Shown: piece after piece, positions 7,960-16,685 of the stretch | Position numbering within the stretch: the first letter of the stretch is position 1 | Layout: every line of letters starts with the position of its first letter | Assembly: GCA_965199805.1 (NCBI GenBank) | Contig: CBDATO010000003.1 | Coordinates: forward strand, 248,001 to 312,000 | DNA length: 64,000 nucleotides | DNA from: DATAZK01 sp965199805 | GTDB taxonomy: Bacteria; Actinomycetota; Actinomycetes; Frankiales; Frankiaceae | Direction: 5' to 3' | The notes under the pieces: generated by a model | The model's database searches: none | What the model was told of the DNA's origin: nothing | Seen by the model: the letters and a program-made list of their open reading frames with translations, nothing else | Program-made: the position numbers and the translations under genes

Positions 7960-9227
7960 GTGCTGACGTGAAGCCAGAGCGGGCGCCCGCGCGCATCACC
8001 GACGAGGCGGTCGAGCGGCTGCGGAGCCGGATCGGCATCCCCGAGCCGCACCCGTGGCCCCCGCACTACCGGCGGCCTGGCACCGACGCCTTCCGGCACG
8101 TCGCGGAGGCGTACGGCGACGACAACCCGCTGTGGTGCGACCCGGAGTACGCCGCTGCCACCGTCTGGGGCGGCCCGATCGGCTCGCCCGCCATCGTCGG
8201 CGGCGACACCCTGATCGGCGAGGACGAGGTCACGCGGGTCGCCGACGAGAACCGCGAGCTGATGAAGGGCGACCCGCTGCGCGGCGTGCACGCGTTCTAC
8301 GCGGCGAGCGTGCGCGAGTGGTGGGCGCCGCTGCGGCCCGACCAGCGCGTGTGGCGGCGCAACGCCCTGGTGGGGGTGCACGACAAGCCGAGCGACTTCG
8401 CCGAGCGGGCCGTGCACGAGTGGACCGGACAGGTCTTCGCGGCTGACGACGGCACCCTGCTCTGCGGCCAGTACCGGATGATGGCGCGCACCGAACGCAC
8501 CAAGGCCCGCGCCCGCAAGAAGAACGCCGACATCGAGCCGCAGGTCTGGACCGACGAGCAGATCGCCGAGATCGAGGCCGAGTACGCCGTAGAGCAGCCG
8601 CGTGGCGCCGAGCCGCGGTGGTGGGAGGACGTGTCCGAGGGCGACGCCATCACCCCGCTGGTCAAGGGGCCGCTCACCGTCACCGACATGATCTGCTGGC
8701 ACGTCGGGGTCGGCATGGGCCTGTACGGCGTGAAGCCGCTGCGGCTCGGCGCCCGCGTACGTGCCCGGCTCCCGCGCTTCTACCACCGCGACGAGCAGAA
8801 CATCCCCGACGTCATGCAGCGGCTGCACTGGGACCCGGAGTTCGCCAAGAAGGCCGGCAACCCGACCACGCACGACTACGGCCGAATGCGCGAGACCTGG
8901 CTGATTCACGCCTGCACCGACTGGATGGGCGACGACGCCTGGCTCTGGAAGCTGGACTGCCAGTTCCGCGCGTTCAACTACGTCGGCGACACCCAGCGCA
9001 TCCGCGGCACGGTGACCCGCAAGTACCTGGCGGAGGGTGACCGGCCGGCCGTCGACCTGGCGCTCGAGGCGGTGTCGCAGCGCGGGGTGGTGACCACGCC
9101 CGGCTCGGCGACGATCCTGCTGCCGAGCCGCGAGCACGGGCCGGTGCGCCTGCCCGACCCGCCCGGCGGGCACGGCTCCGGGCTCGAGGCGGCGCTCGGC
9201 GTGATCATCGAACGGTTCGCGGAATGA
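7956..9227 (+). CDS. Double-hotdog MaoC / FAS1-like dehydratase family protein
   Basis: 423 residues, matching two fused hotdog domains. The N-terminal half has AEAYGDDNPLWCDPEYA (about residues 49-65), where the usual D-x-N-P-x-H hydratase motif has Trp instead of His. The C-terminal half has LHWDPEFAKKAG (about residues 288-299), which keeps a His-x-Asp pair. By analogy with (R)-specific hydratases such as the HadAB complex, one half would be structural and the other catalytic. Because none of the four crotonases in the window keeps the full Glu pair, this is the best candidate for the hydration step of the pathway. It overlaps both neighbours by 4 bases. Confidence 0.82.
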   Translation: MSADVKPERAPARITDEAVERLRSRIGIPEPHPWPPHYRRPGTDAFRHVAEAYGDDNPLWCDPEYAAATVWGGPIGSPAIVGGDTLIGEDEVTRVADENRELMKGDPLRGVHAFYAASVREWWAPLRPDQRVWRRNALVGVHDKPSDFAERAVHEWTGQVFAADDGTLLCGQYRMMARTERTKARARKKNADIEPQVWTDEQIAEIEAEYAVEQPRGAEPRWWEDVSEGDAITPLVKGPLTVTDMICWHVGVGMGLYGVKPLRLGARVRARLPRFYHRDEQNIPDVMQRLHWDPEFAKKAGNPTTHDYGRMRETWLIHACTDWMGDDAWLWKLDCQFRAFNYVGDTQRIRGTVTRKYLAEGDRPAVDLALEAVSQRGVVTTPGSATILLPSREHGPVRLPDPPGGHGSGLEAALGVIIERFAE

Positions 9228-10084
9228 GCGAATCGCGACCGAGCGAGGGAGGCGCGGGTTCGCGACCCGGGTCGATGAGCTCGTACGAGTCGGTCGACGG
9301 CCTGGCTGTCCAGCTCAGCGACGGCGTCCTGCGGCTCACGCTGGCCCGGCCGGCGAAGCGCAACGCCGTCGACGACGCGATGACCGCCGGGCTCATCGCC
9401 GCGATCGAGCAGGCCGGCCGCGACGAGGCCGTCCGCGTGATCGTGCTGGCGGGCGAGGGCGAGCACTTCTGCAGCGGCGCCGATATCGTGGCCCGCAACG
9501 CACCGGGCGGGCAGCGTCCGCGGGCCGGTAGCATCCAGCGCCGGCTGCCGTCCGAGGCGCACCGGCTGATCCCGCTGGTGACGTCGGTGCAGACGCCGGT
9601 GGTGTGCGCGGTGCAGGGCTGGGCGGCGGGGATCGGGCTCGCGCTCGCTCTCGCCGCGGATGTCACGGTCGCCGCCGACACGGCGAAGTTCTGGGCGCCG
9701 TTCAACGAGCGCGGCTTCACGCCCGACAGCGGCATGACCTGGCTGCTGCCGCGCCGCATCGGCGAGGTACGGGCACGGCAGATGCTGCTGCTCGGCCGGG
9801 TGGTCGACGGCACCGAGGCGGCGGACTGGGGCCTCTTCGACTCGTCCGTGCCCGCAGCTGAGCTCGGCGCCGCGGTGGACAAGGTGGTTGACCAGCTCGC
9901 CGGTTCCGCGACGGTGGCGGTCGGCCTCACCAAGTGGCTGCTGGACGCCGGGAGGTCGGCGACGCTGGAGGAGGCGTTGCGTTCGGAGGCCTTCGGCCTG
10001 GAGCTCTCCTCCCGAAGCGAGGACTTCCGCGAAGGGCTGGCCGCCTTCCGGGAGAAGCGCCCGGCGCGCTTCACCGGCCGATGA
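9224..10084 (+). CDS. Enoyl-CoA hydratase/isomerase family protein, PaaG-like isomerase type
   Basis: A 286-residue crotonase-fold protein; ATG at 9224 overlaps the previous stop, with an internal ATG at 9275 as alternative. Of the two catalytic Glu of rat crotonase (144 and 164), the first is Ala in AAGIGLALAL and the second is not acidic (APFNERG). Instead there is an Asp in FTPDSGMTWLLPRRIG, the arrangement known from PaaG-type ring-opening isomerases and delta-isomerases. It is therefore more likely an isomerase than a hydratase. It is coupled by 4-base overlaps to the MaoC-type and acyl-CoA dehydrogenase genes. Confidence 0.85.
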   Translation: MSESRPSEGGAGSRPGSMSSYESVDGLAVQLSDGVLRLTLARPAKRNAVDDAMTAGLIAAIEQAGRDEAVRVIVLAGEGEHFCSGADIVARNAPGGQRPRAGSIQRRLPSEAHRLIPLVTSVQTPVVCAVQGWAAGIGLALALAADVTVAADTAKFWAPFNERGFTPDSGMTWLLPRRIGEVRARQMLLLGRVVDGTEAADWGLFDSSVPAAELGAAVDKVVDQLAGSATVAVGLTKWLLDAGRSATLEEALRSEAFGLELSSRSEDFREGLAAFREKRPARFTGR

Positions 10085-11364
10085 GCGCGCTCGCGGTCAC
10101 CGCGCAGACCCCCCGCGACGAGTTGGTCGCGGCCGTCCGCACGTGGGTCGAGCAGCACGTGCCGCAGGCCTGGCGGGATGCCGCACCGGGCGGTGCCCGG
10201 GCGATCCGCGCCGTCCGCCCGCGTGCCGACTACGAGGCCTGGTATCCGGTGTTCGGCGCCTCCGGGCTGGTCGCCCCGACCTGGCCGGTGGCGTACGGGG
10301 GACTGGACCTGCCTCCCGCACTCGCCCGGCTGGTCGAGGCTGAGCTCCGGCCGTACAACCTCGGGCGGCTGAACCCGCTCGGCCTGCACAACACCGCGTC
10401 CGCCCTCTTCGCCCACGGCACCGAGGAGCAGCGGCAGCGCTTCCTGCCGCCCATCGTGCGGGCCGAGGAGATCTGGTGCCAGCTCTTCAGCGAGCCGGGG
10501 GCCGGCTCCGACCTGGCTTCGCTCGCCACCCGGGCCGTCCGTGACGGCGACGAGTGGGTCGTCACCGGGCAGAAAGTCTGGACCACCTGGGGGTTCGCCG
10601 CCGACTTCGGCGTGCTGCTCGCCCGGACGGATGTCGACGTCCCGAAGCGCAACGGCCTCACGTACTTCCTGCTCGACATGCACCAGCCGGGCGTCGACGT
10701 ACGCCCGCTGCGGCACATCACCGGTGAGATCGACTTCTGCGAGGTCTTCCTCGACGGTGCCCGCATCCCGGACACCTACCGGGTCGGAGCCGCGGGTGAC
10801 GGCTGGCGGGTCGGCAACTCGACGCTGTCGGGTGAGCGGCAGATGGTCTCCGGCTCCGGCTCCGGCGGCGTCGACCGCATTGGCGGCTCGGCGATCGCGA
10901 GCCTGGTGCGGCTGGCCCGTGAGATCAGCGCCGCAGGACGCGACGGCGGCTGGGACGACCCGCGCGTGCGGCAGGAGCTGATGCGGCTCTGGAGCGAGGA
11001 CGCCGTCCGCGGCTGGACCAACCAGCGCGTACGCGCGCAGCTCAAGGCCGGCCGGGCGCCGGGCGCCGAGAGCTCGGTCGGCAAAGTGCATTCCGGGTCG
11101 CTGAACCAGGCAACCCAGCTGCTCGCCACCGACCTGCTCGGGGTGTACGCGACCGCGTGGGACGCCGAACCGGGGACCGGTCCCGAGGCCTACGCCGAAT
11201 CGCTGCCGCACGAGGTGCGCGGGATGCTGCGCAGCCGGGCCAACACGATCGAGGGCGGCACCACCGAGGTCAACAAGAACATCCTGGCCGAGCGAGTGCT
11301 CGGTCTGCCCCGCGAGCCCGACCCGTGGCACGGCAAGCCGTGGCGTGAGGTGCCACGCAGTTGA
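10081..11364 (+). CDS. Acyl-CoA dehydrogenase family protein
   Basis: 427 residues from ATG at 10081 (ATGA overlap with the crotonase gene). Landmarks are WCQLFSEPGAGSDLASLATRA (FAD and substrate contact region, about residues 131-151), EWVVTGQKVWTTW, and the C-terminal TIEGGTTEVNKNILAERVLGLPREP. It belongs to the FadE type that in actinobacterial steroid catabolism works as one half of alpha2beta2 pairs. No partner lies next to it here; the small-subunit-like proteins at 26130 and 35687 are candidates. The reaction would be FAD-dependent 2,3-desaturation of an acyl-CoA, with the electron acceptor encoded elsewhere. Confidence 0.92.
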   Translation: MSALAVTAQTPRDELVAAVRTWVEQHVPQAWRDAAPGGARAIRAVRPRADYEAWYPVFGASGLVAPTWPVAYGGLDLPPALARLVEAELRPYNLGRLNPLGLHNTASALFAHGTEEQRQRFLPPIVRAEEIWCQLFSEPGAGSDLASLATRAVRDGDEWVVTGQKVWTTWGFAADFGVLLARTDVDVPKRNGLTYFLLDMHQPGVDVRPLRHITGEIDFCEVFLDGARIPDTYRVGAAGDGWRVGNSTLSGERQMVSGSGSGGVDRIGGSAIASLVRLAREISAAGRDGGWDDPRVRQELMRLWSEDAVRGWTNQRVRAQLKAGRAPGAESSVGKVHSGSLNQATQLLATDLLGVYATAWDAEPGTGPEAYAESLPHEVRGMLRSRANTIEGGTTEVNKNILAERVLGLPREPDPWHGKPWREVPRS

Positions 11365-11377
11365 GATCCGACAGCTG

Positions 11378-12112
11378 ATGAGCTACTCCACCCTGCAGGT
11401 GACGCGCGACGGGCCGGTCGGCTGGCTGGTCTTCGACCGTCCGGCGGCCGGCAACGCGATGGACGCCGTCATGCTCGCCGAGCTGGAGCAGGCCTGGCAG
11501 GAGCTCGACGCCGACCCCGGCGTGCGGGTGATCGTCAACACCGGTGAGGGCAAGGCTTTCCAGACCGGGCTGGACGTGGTGCAGCTCGCGCGCGACCCGG
11601 CGGCGCTGCGCGAGCAGTCACGCCGCACGAAGCGGGCCGAGCTCCGGCTCACCGCCTGGCACAACGGGGTGGCCAAGCCGGTCATCGCGGCCGTCAACGG
11701 CACCTGCGCCGGAGGCGGCCTGCACTTCGTCGCCGACGCCGACATCGTGATCGCCGCGTCCACCGCCACCTTCCTCGACCCGCACGTGTCGGTCGGTCAG
11801 GTGAGCGCGTACGAGACCATGGGGCTCGCGCGTCGGGTCGCCTTCGAGTCGGTGATGCGGATGGCGCTCATCGGCCGGCATGAGCGGGTGAGCGCGCAGC
11901 GGGCGTACGAGATCGGCCTGGTGTCGCAGGTGGTCGACCCTCCGGACGGCCTGCGGCCGGCCGCGCAGGCACTGGCCGAGGCCGTCGCCGAGCAGCATCC
12001 CGACGTGCTGCGCATCCGGAAAAAGGTGCTGTGGGACGCGCTGGAGCTGGGACTGTCCGCCTCCTACCGGGGTGCGGCAAGAGAGACCGTGAGCGAGACA
12101 AGGGACGAATGA
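11378..12112 (+). CDS. Enoyl-CoA hydratase/isomerase family protein with His/His in place of the Glu pair (tandem copy 1)
   Basis: A 244-residue crotonase-fold protein from ATG at 11378. The oxyanion-hole region AAVNGTCAGGGLHFVADADIV aligns with the crotonase GGGCELAM block, placing His where Glu144 is expected, and TFLDPHVSVGQ places a second His where Glu164 is expected. The neighbour at 12109 carries the same two His, so this is a subfamily trait and not a random defect. The reaction is unknown. It begins 13 bases after the acyl-CoA dehydrogenase stop and overlaps the next gene by 4 bases. Confidence 0.85.
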   Translation: MSYSTLQVTRDGPVGWLVFDRPAAGNAMDAVMLAELEQAWQELDADPGVRVIVNTGEGKAFQTGLDVVQLARDPAALREQSRRTKRAELRLTAWHNGVAKPVIAAVNGTCAGGGLHFVADADIVIAASTATFLDPHVSVGQVSAYETMGLARRVAFESVMRMALIGRHERVSAQRAYEIGLVSQVVDPPDGLRPAAQALAEAVAEQHPDVLRIRKKVLWDALELGLSASYRGAARETVSETRDE

Positions 12113-12954
12113 GCGACGGATTCGGTACGTACGAGACGCTGCGCCTGGAGCGCCACGGCGCCGTGGGGTGGTTGTTCAACAACCGTCCGCAGGCGCTGAA
12201 CGCGATGACGGCACAGATGCGCGACGAGTTCGCCGACGCGTGGCTCGAGCTCGACCGCGACCCCGAGGTGCGCGTCATCGTGCACACCGGCGAGGGCCGC
12301 GCCTTCCAGACCGGGGTCGACGTCACCGAGCTGGCCACCGACGGCATGGGCATGGAGCGCTACCGCGACTCCGTGGCGAACTTCGACCTGCACTTCACGT
12401 CCTGGCACCAACGGGTCGCCAAGCCGGTCATCACGGCGGTCAACGGGCTCTGCGCCGGCGGCGGCTTCCACTGGGTGGCCGACGCCGACATCGTCATCGC
12501 AGCCTCCGACGCGCAGTTCTTCGACCCGCACGTCTCCGTCGGCCAGGTGGTGGCGGTCGAAGCCATCGGGCTCATGCGCAAGATGCCGTTCGAGGCCGTG
12601 ATGCGCATGGCGCTCACCGGGCGGTACGAGCGGATGTCGGCCGAGCGTGCGCTGCAGCTCGGAATGATCTCGCAGGTCGTCGACCCGCCCGAGCGTTTGC
12701 GTGAGGAAGCGCAAACACTCGCCGAGAAGATCGCCCGCAACTCACCGGCCGCGATGGCCGCGTCGAAGCGCGCGCTGTGGGGCGCGCTGGAGATGGGCCT
12801 GTCGGACGCCTGCCGTGCCGGGGCGCAGGACCTGGTGTCGATGTGGGGCCACCCCGATCAGGAGGAGGGGCCGCAGGCGTTCGCCGGCAAGCGGGAAGCG
12901 GCCTGGCAACCGCAGGACCCGAAGGCAGCCGGGACGGGGCCGGGGCCGCGATGA
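12109..12954 (+). CDS. Enoyl-CoA hydratase/isomerase family protein with His/His in place of the Glu pair (tandem copy 2)
   Basis: 281 residues, clearly a tandem paralogue of the preceding gene: it shares ADADIVIAAS, FxDPHVSVGQV and VMRMALxGRxERxSAxRA. The catalytic Glu positions are both His (CAGGGFHWVADAD and FFDPHVSVGQ). It is about 37 residues longer than its neighbour, mainly through a C-terminal tail (SMWGHPDQEEGPQAFAGKREAAW) of the kind found in ordinary crotonases. The ATG overlaps the previous stop and its own stop overlaps the ligase start. The pair may form a hetero-oligomer, which would fit their strict coupling. Confidence 0.86.
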   Translation: MSDGFGTYETLRLERHGAVGWLFNNRPQALNAMTAQMRDEFADAWLELDRDPEVRVIVHTGEGRAFQTGVDVTELATDGMGMERYRDSVANFDLHFTSWHQRVAKPVITAVNGLCAGGGFHWVADADIVIAASDAQFFDPHVSVGQVVAVEAIGLMRKMPFEAVMRMALTGRYERMSAERALQLGMISQVVDPPERLREEAQTLAEKIARNSPAAMAASKRALWGALEMGLSDACRAGAQDLVSMWGHPDQEEGPQAFAGKREAAWQPQDPKAAGTGPGPR

Positions 12955-14417
12955 GCCGCAGTCTGCTCGAGCTGTTGGAGGAGCGGCCGGACGACGCCAC
13001 CACGGCCGCCGTGCACAGCGGCGACCGTGACGTCACCCGGGCCGAGCTGCGCGCAGCATCGCTCGCCCTGGCCGAGACCCTGCGCGCGGCCGGCCTGCAG
13101 CCGGGCCAGCCCGTCGCGGTGATGCTGCCGAACGGTCCCGAGGTCGTCGCGGCGCTCTTCGGGGTCTGGTACGCGGGCGGCGTGTACGTGCCGATCAACC
13201 CGCGGGCCACGGCCGCCGAGCTGGCGCACTACGTCGAGGCGACCCGGCCGGCGCTGCTGGTCACCGCGGGTGGGGACCTGCCGCCGGACGTGACGCTGCC
13301 CGTCGTGACCGCGGGGGAGCTGAGCTGGACGCCGGCCACCGGCGCCGCCGCCGACGTCCCCGCGCACGACGCCGACATCGCCCTGGTGCAGTGGACCTCC
13401 GGCACCACCGGCCGTCCGAAGCCGGTGCTGCTGCGCCACACCGGCTTCCTGAAGCTGCTCGAGCCCGTGCTGAAGAAGCTCGTCGGTGACGGGGCATCCG
13501 GCCTCGCCGCGCGCAAGGCGCCGATGCCCAACCTGATCCCGACGTCGATGGCCCTGTCGGCGGGCATCTACAACGTGCTCTTCGCCTTCCGCGTGGGCGC
13601 AGCCGCGATCCTGATGCCGCGCTTCGACCCGATCGACTTCGCCCGGCTCGTCGACCGCTTCCAGCTCCGCTCCACCGTGCTGCCGCCGGCAGCCATGACC
13701 ATGCTGTGCGACGAGCCGGCCGTGACGGACCTGACGCCGCTGAAGTACGTGCGCAGCATCAGTGCGCCGCTCTCGCCGCTGCAGGCCCGCCGCTTCCGCG
13801 ACAAGTTCGGGCTCACCGTCCTCAACTGCTACGGCCAGACCGAGATCGGCGGCGAGATCGTCGGGTGGAACGCGGCCGACTCCCGGGCGTACGGCGACGC
13901 GAAGCTCGGTGCCGTCGGCCGCCCGCACGAGGGCGTCGAGCTGCGTATCGCCGACACCGGTGAGCTGCAGGTGCGTACGCCGGCAGTGACGGCCGGGTAC
14001 GCCGACGGTGGCCAACTGTCGGATCGGCTGACCGCGGACGGCTGGTTCCGGACCGGCGACGTCGGCCGCGTCGACCCGGAGGGCTTCCTCTGGATCGAGG
14101 GCCGGGTGTCGGACATGATCAACCGTGGCGGCCTGAAGGTCTTCCCGGCCGAGGTCGAGGAGGTGCTGCGGCTGAGTCCGGCGGTCGCTGACGTCGCCGT
14201 CGTCGGTGCCCCGGACGACCGGCTGGGTGAGGTGCCGTGGGCGTTCGTCGTGCCGGCACCGGGCCTCGAGTTCGACGCCGAGGCGCTGGCGGCAGCCGCC
14301 CGGGAGCGGCTGGCCGCGTACAAGATCCCGGTGCGCTTCGTGGTGGTGGACGTGCTGCCGCGCAGCGAGGCGGGCAAGGTGCTGCACCGCCGGCTGCTGG
14401 CCGACCACCTCGCGTAA
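12951..14417 (+). CDS. AMP-binding acyl-CoA ligase
   Basis: 488 residues from ATG at 12951. ANL-superfamily motifs are present in order: P-loop WTSGTTGRPKPVLLRH (about residues 147-162), A5 CYGQTEIGG, A7/A8 GWFRTGDVGRVDPEGFLWIEGRVSDMINRGG, and the C-terminal lysine motif SEAGKVLHRR. It should adenylate a carboxylic acid and pass it to CoA. The P-loop has PKP where PKG is more common. It is the last gene of the coupled operon starting at 7210 and would activate that pathway's acid. The side chain accepted cannot be read from sequence. Confidence 0.9.
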   Translation: MSRSLLELLEERPDDATTAAVHSGDRDVTRAELRAASLALAETLRAAGLQPGQPVAVMLPNGPEVVAALFGVWYAGGVYVPINPRATAAELAHYVEATRPALLVTAGGDLPPDVTLPVVTAGELSWTPATGAAADVPAHDADIALVQWTSGTTGRPKPVLLRHTGFLKLLEPVLKKLVGDGASGLAARKAPMPNLIPTSMALSAGIYNVLFAFRVGAAAILMPRFDPIDFARLVDRFQLRSTVLPPAAMTMLCDEPAVTDLTPLKYVRSISAPLSPLQARRFRDKFGLTVLNCYGQTEIGGEIVGWNAADSRAYGDAKLGAVGRPHEGVELRIADTGELQVRTPAVTAGYADGGQLSDRLTADGWFRTGDVGRVDPEGFLWIEGRVSDMINRGGLKVFPAEVEEVLRLSPAVADVAVVGAPDDRLGEVPWAFVVPAPGLEFDAEALAAAARERLAAYKIPVRFVVVDVLPRSEAGKVLHRRLLADHLA

Positions 14418-14438
14418 CCCGACCCGGAGGATGTCGCC

Positions 14439-15032
14439 GTGCGCAAGCTGACCTACGCCATGAACGTGAGCCTGGACGGCTTCATCGCTGCGCCGGGCGG
14501 TGACCTCGGCTGGAGCACGCCGAGCGACGAGCTCTTCCAGTGGTGGTCCGACCGGGTGGGGTCGACAGGCCTGGCGCTGTACGGGCGCAGGCTGTGGCAG
14601 GAGATGAGCTCGCACTGGCCGACCGCCGATCAGCAGCCGGGCGTCACGCCGGCGCACGTCGAGTACGCCCGTCGCTGGCGCGAGATGCCGAAGGTGGTGT
14701 TCTCCCGGACGCTCGGCACCGTCGACGGCGGCGCCCGCCTGGTGGGCGGCGATGCCGTCACCGAGATCACCCGGCTCAGAGCCGAGGATGCCGGGCCCAC
14801 GGACGGCGGCCCCATGGACGGCGGCCCCATGGACATCGGCGGCGCCACCCTCGCCGCGGCCGCCATGAAGGCCGGGCTGATCGACGAGTACGTGCTCGTC
14901 ACCCACCCGGTCCTGGTGGGCGCGGGCACGCCGTTCTTCACCGCGCTGCCCGATTGGGTGCAGCTGACGCTGGTGGAGACCCGGACCTTTCCCGACGGCC
15001 TGCTGCTGACCCGGTACGAAACCCGGCGCTGA
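14439..15032 (+). CDS. Dihydrofolate reductase family protein (RibD C-terminal-like)
   Basis: 197 residues from GTG with GGAGG 8 bases upstream. The start MRKLTYAMNVSLDGFIAAPGGDLGW and the late GGATLAAAAMKAGLIDEYVLVTHPVLVGAGTPFF are typical of the RibD-C/YyaP-type reductase fold, which binds NADPH. Members are common in actinobacteria and mostly have no assigned substrate. An internal tandem duplication of 15 bases (14804-14833) gives GGPMDGGPMD in a loop. It lies 21 bases after the ligase, probably in the same transcript, and is followed by a hairpin. Confidence 0.85.
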   Translation: MRKLTYAMNVSLDGFIAAPGGDLGWSTPSDELFQWWSDRVGSTGLALYGRRLWQEMSSHWPTADQQPGVTPAHVEYARRWREMPKVVFSRTLGTVDGGARLVGGDAVTEITRLRAEDAGPTDGGPMDGGPMDIGGATLAAAAMKAGLIDEYVLVTHPVLVGAGTPFFTALPDWVQLTLVETRTFPDGLLLTRYETRR

Positions 15033-15033
15033 G

Positions 15034-15046
15034 CCCCGGTCCGGGG
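15034..15046. terminator. Perfect hairpin between convergent genes
   Basis: CCCCGG-T-CCGGGG lies immediately after the DHFR-like stop and 43 bases from the end of the convergent FadD3-like gene. The strong GC stem suits a bidirectional actinobacterial terminator, although no U-tract follows. Confidence 0.5.
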
Positions 15047-15089
15047 ATGCCCGCGCGAGACTCGATGTGGGTGAAGGATGGGCAGCCGG

Positions 15090-16685
15090 TCAGGCGGGAT
15101 CGGCAAGTGCGCGGAGCTCGTACTTGAGCACCTTGCCGGTCGCGTTCAGGGGCAGGGCGTCGAGGACGCGGACGGCGCGCGGCACCTTGTAGTTGGCCAT
15201 GCGCTCGCGGCACCAGCCGATGACCTCGCGCTCGTCGAGCGCCACCCCGGCGGTCGCGACGACGAAGGCCATGCCGACCTCGCCCATCCGCTCATCGGGT
15301 ACGCCGACGACGGCGACCTGGCTGACAGCCGGATGGCCGAGCAGCACGTTCTCGATCTCGACCGGGTAGGCGTTGAAGCCGCCGACGATGAACATGTCCT
15401 TGATCCGGTCGGTGATCCGCAGGTTGCCGGCCGCGTCGAGGATCCCGACGTCGCCGGTGTGCAGCCAGCCGCCCGCGTCGATGGTGTCGGCGGTGGCGGC
15501 GTCGTCGCCGAAGTAGCCGCGCATCACCTGGTAGCCGCGGACGACGACCTCGCCCGCCTCGCCGGCCGGCAGCACCGCGCCGGCGGGATCGACGACGCGC
15601 ACCTCGGAGCCGGGGATGGCCCGGCCGCACGTCGTCGCGATGATCACGGGGTCGTCGTCGTGGCGGCACATGGTGGCGGTGCCGGTGGTCTCGGTCAGGC
15701 CGTAACCGGTGACCACGGAGGCGAACTGCAGCTCGGTGCGCAGGCGCTCGACCAGCTCGACGGGCACGGCAGCGGCGCCGGTGACGGCGAGCCGCAGCGA
15801 GCTGAGGTCGTACCCGGCGAACTCGGGGGCCGACTGCGCCGACAGCAGCGTCTGGAAGATGGCGGGCGGGCCGGGGAGCATCGTGATGCGCTCCTCGGCC
15901 ACCCGGGCGAGCACGGAGGCGGCGTCGAACACCGGATGCGGGATGATCACCGCACCCTTGAGCACGCAGGCCAGGATCCCGGATTTCAGGCCGGCGGTGT
16001 GGAAGAACGGGTACGCGATCAGGTAGCGGTCGCCCTCGGCGAGCCCGACGAGCTCGGCCCAGTTGGTGTAGGTCAGCGTGCTCGCGCCGTGGGTGAGCAT
16101 CGCGCCCTTGGGCTTCCCGGTCGTACCCGAGGTGAAGACGATGTCCGACAGGCTGTCCGCCGACAGGGCCGCCGAACGCTCCTCGACCGCGTCGTCGCCC
16201 ACCGCCGCGCCGCGCGCGACGAAGGCGTCCAGCGGTACGGCCGTGCCGCTCGAAGGGCCCTCGAGCACCACCGTCTCCTGCAGGTACGGCAGCTCGCAGC
16301 CGGCGAGGGCGGCGACGTAATCGGTGCCGAGGAAGTCGGTGACGGTCAGCAGCAGCCGGGCGCGCGCGGTGTTCAGCACGTGCGCCGCCTCCGCCGCCTT
16401 GAAGCGGGTGTTGATCGGCACCTGCACCGCACCGGCCGCGTACGTGCCGAACGAGGCCACGATCCACGCGACGCTGTTGGGCGCCCAGATCGCGATGCGG
16501 TCGGCCGGCTCGACTCCTGAGGCGACGAGAGCCCGCGCGAAGGCGAGGGAGCGCTCGCGCAGCTCCGAGAACGACAGCCGCTCGGTGCCGTCGACCAGGG
16601 CCTCGGCGTCGGGCCAGCGCTCGGCCGCCCGGGCGAGAGCGGCGGGGATCGTGGCGGGCACGTCGGCGGGGAAGGTGAAGGTCAT
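15090..16685 (-). CDS. FadD3 family acyl-CoA ligase
   Basis: 531 residues from ATG at 16685. The protein has the ANL motifs DIVFTSGTTGKPKGAMLTH, TGYGLTETTGTATMC, GWLHTGDVGILDAAGNLRITDRIKDMFIVGGFNAYPVEIENVL and NATGKVLKYELR. Its wording closely follows mycobacterial FadD3 (ADRIAIWAPN, FFHTAGLKSGILAC, ITMLPGPPAIFQTLL, TMCRHDDDPVIIATTCGR). FadD3 activates the propionate side chain of the steroid CD-ring fragment. This suggests, but does not prove, a bicyclic or alicyclic acid substrate here. The start abuts the stop of the upstream crotonase gene, so both are in one minus-strand operon. Confidence 0.9.
   Translation of the reverse strand: MTFTFPADVPATIPAALARAAERWPDAEALVDGTERLSFSELRERSLAFARALVASGVEPADRIAIWAPNSVAWIVASFGTYAAGAVQVPINTRFKAAEAAHVLNTARARLLLTVTDFLGTDYVAALAGCELPYLQETVVLEGPSSGTAVPLDAFVARGAAVGDDAVEERSAALSADSLSDIVFTSGTTGKPKGAMLTHGASTLTYTNWAELVGLAEGDRYLIAYPFFHTAGLKSGILACVLKGAVIIPHPVFDAASVLARVAEERITMLPGPPAIFQTLLSAQSAPEFAGYDLSSLRLAVTGAAAVPVELVERLRTELQFASVVTGYGLTETTGTATMCRHDDDPVIIATTCGRAIPGSEVRVVDPAGAVLPAGEAGEVVVRGYQVMRGYFGDDAATADTIDAGGWLHTGDVGILDAAGNLRITDRIKDMFIVGGFNAYPVEIENVLLGHPAVSQVAVVGVPDERMGEVGMAFVVATAGVALDEREVIGWCRERMANYKVPRAVRVLDALPLNATGKVLKYELRALADPA

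Noticed and set aside
12858..14906. A 682-codon minus-strand frame opposite the ligase and DHFR-like genes
   Set aside because: Composition is Arg/Gly/Val/His-rich with no motifs; the plus strand has complete ANL motifs with coupled starts.
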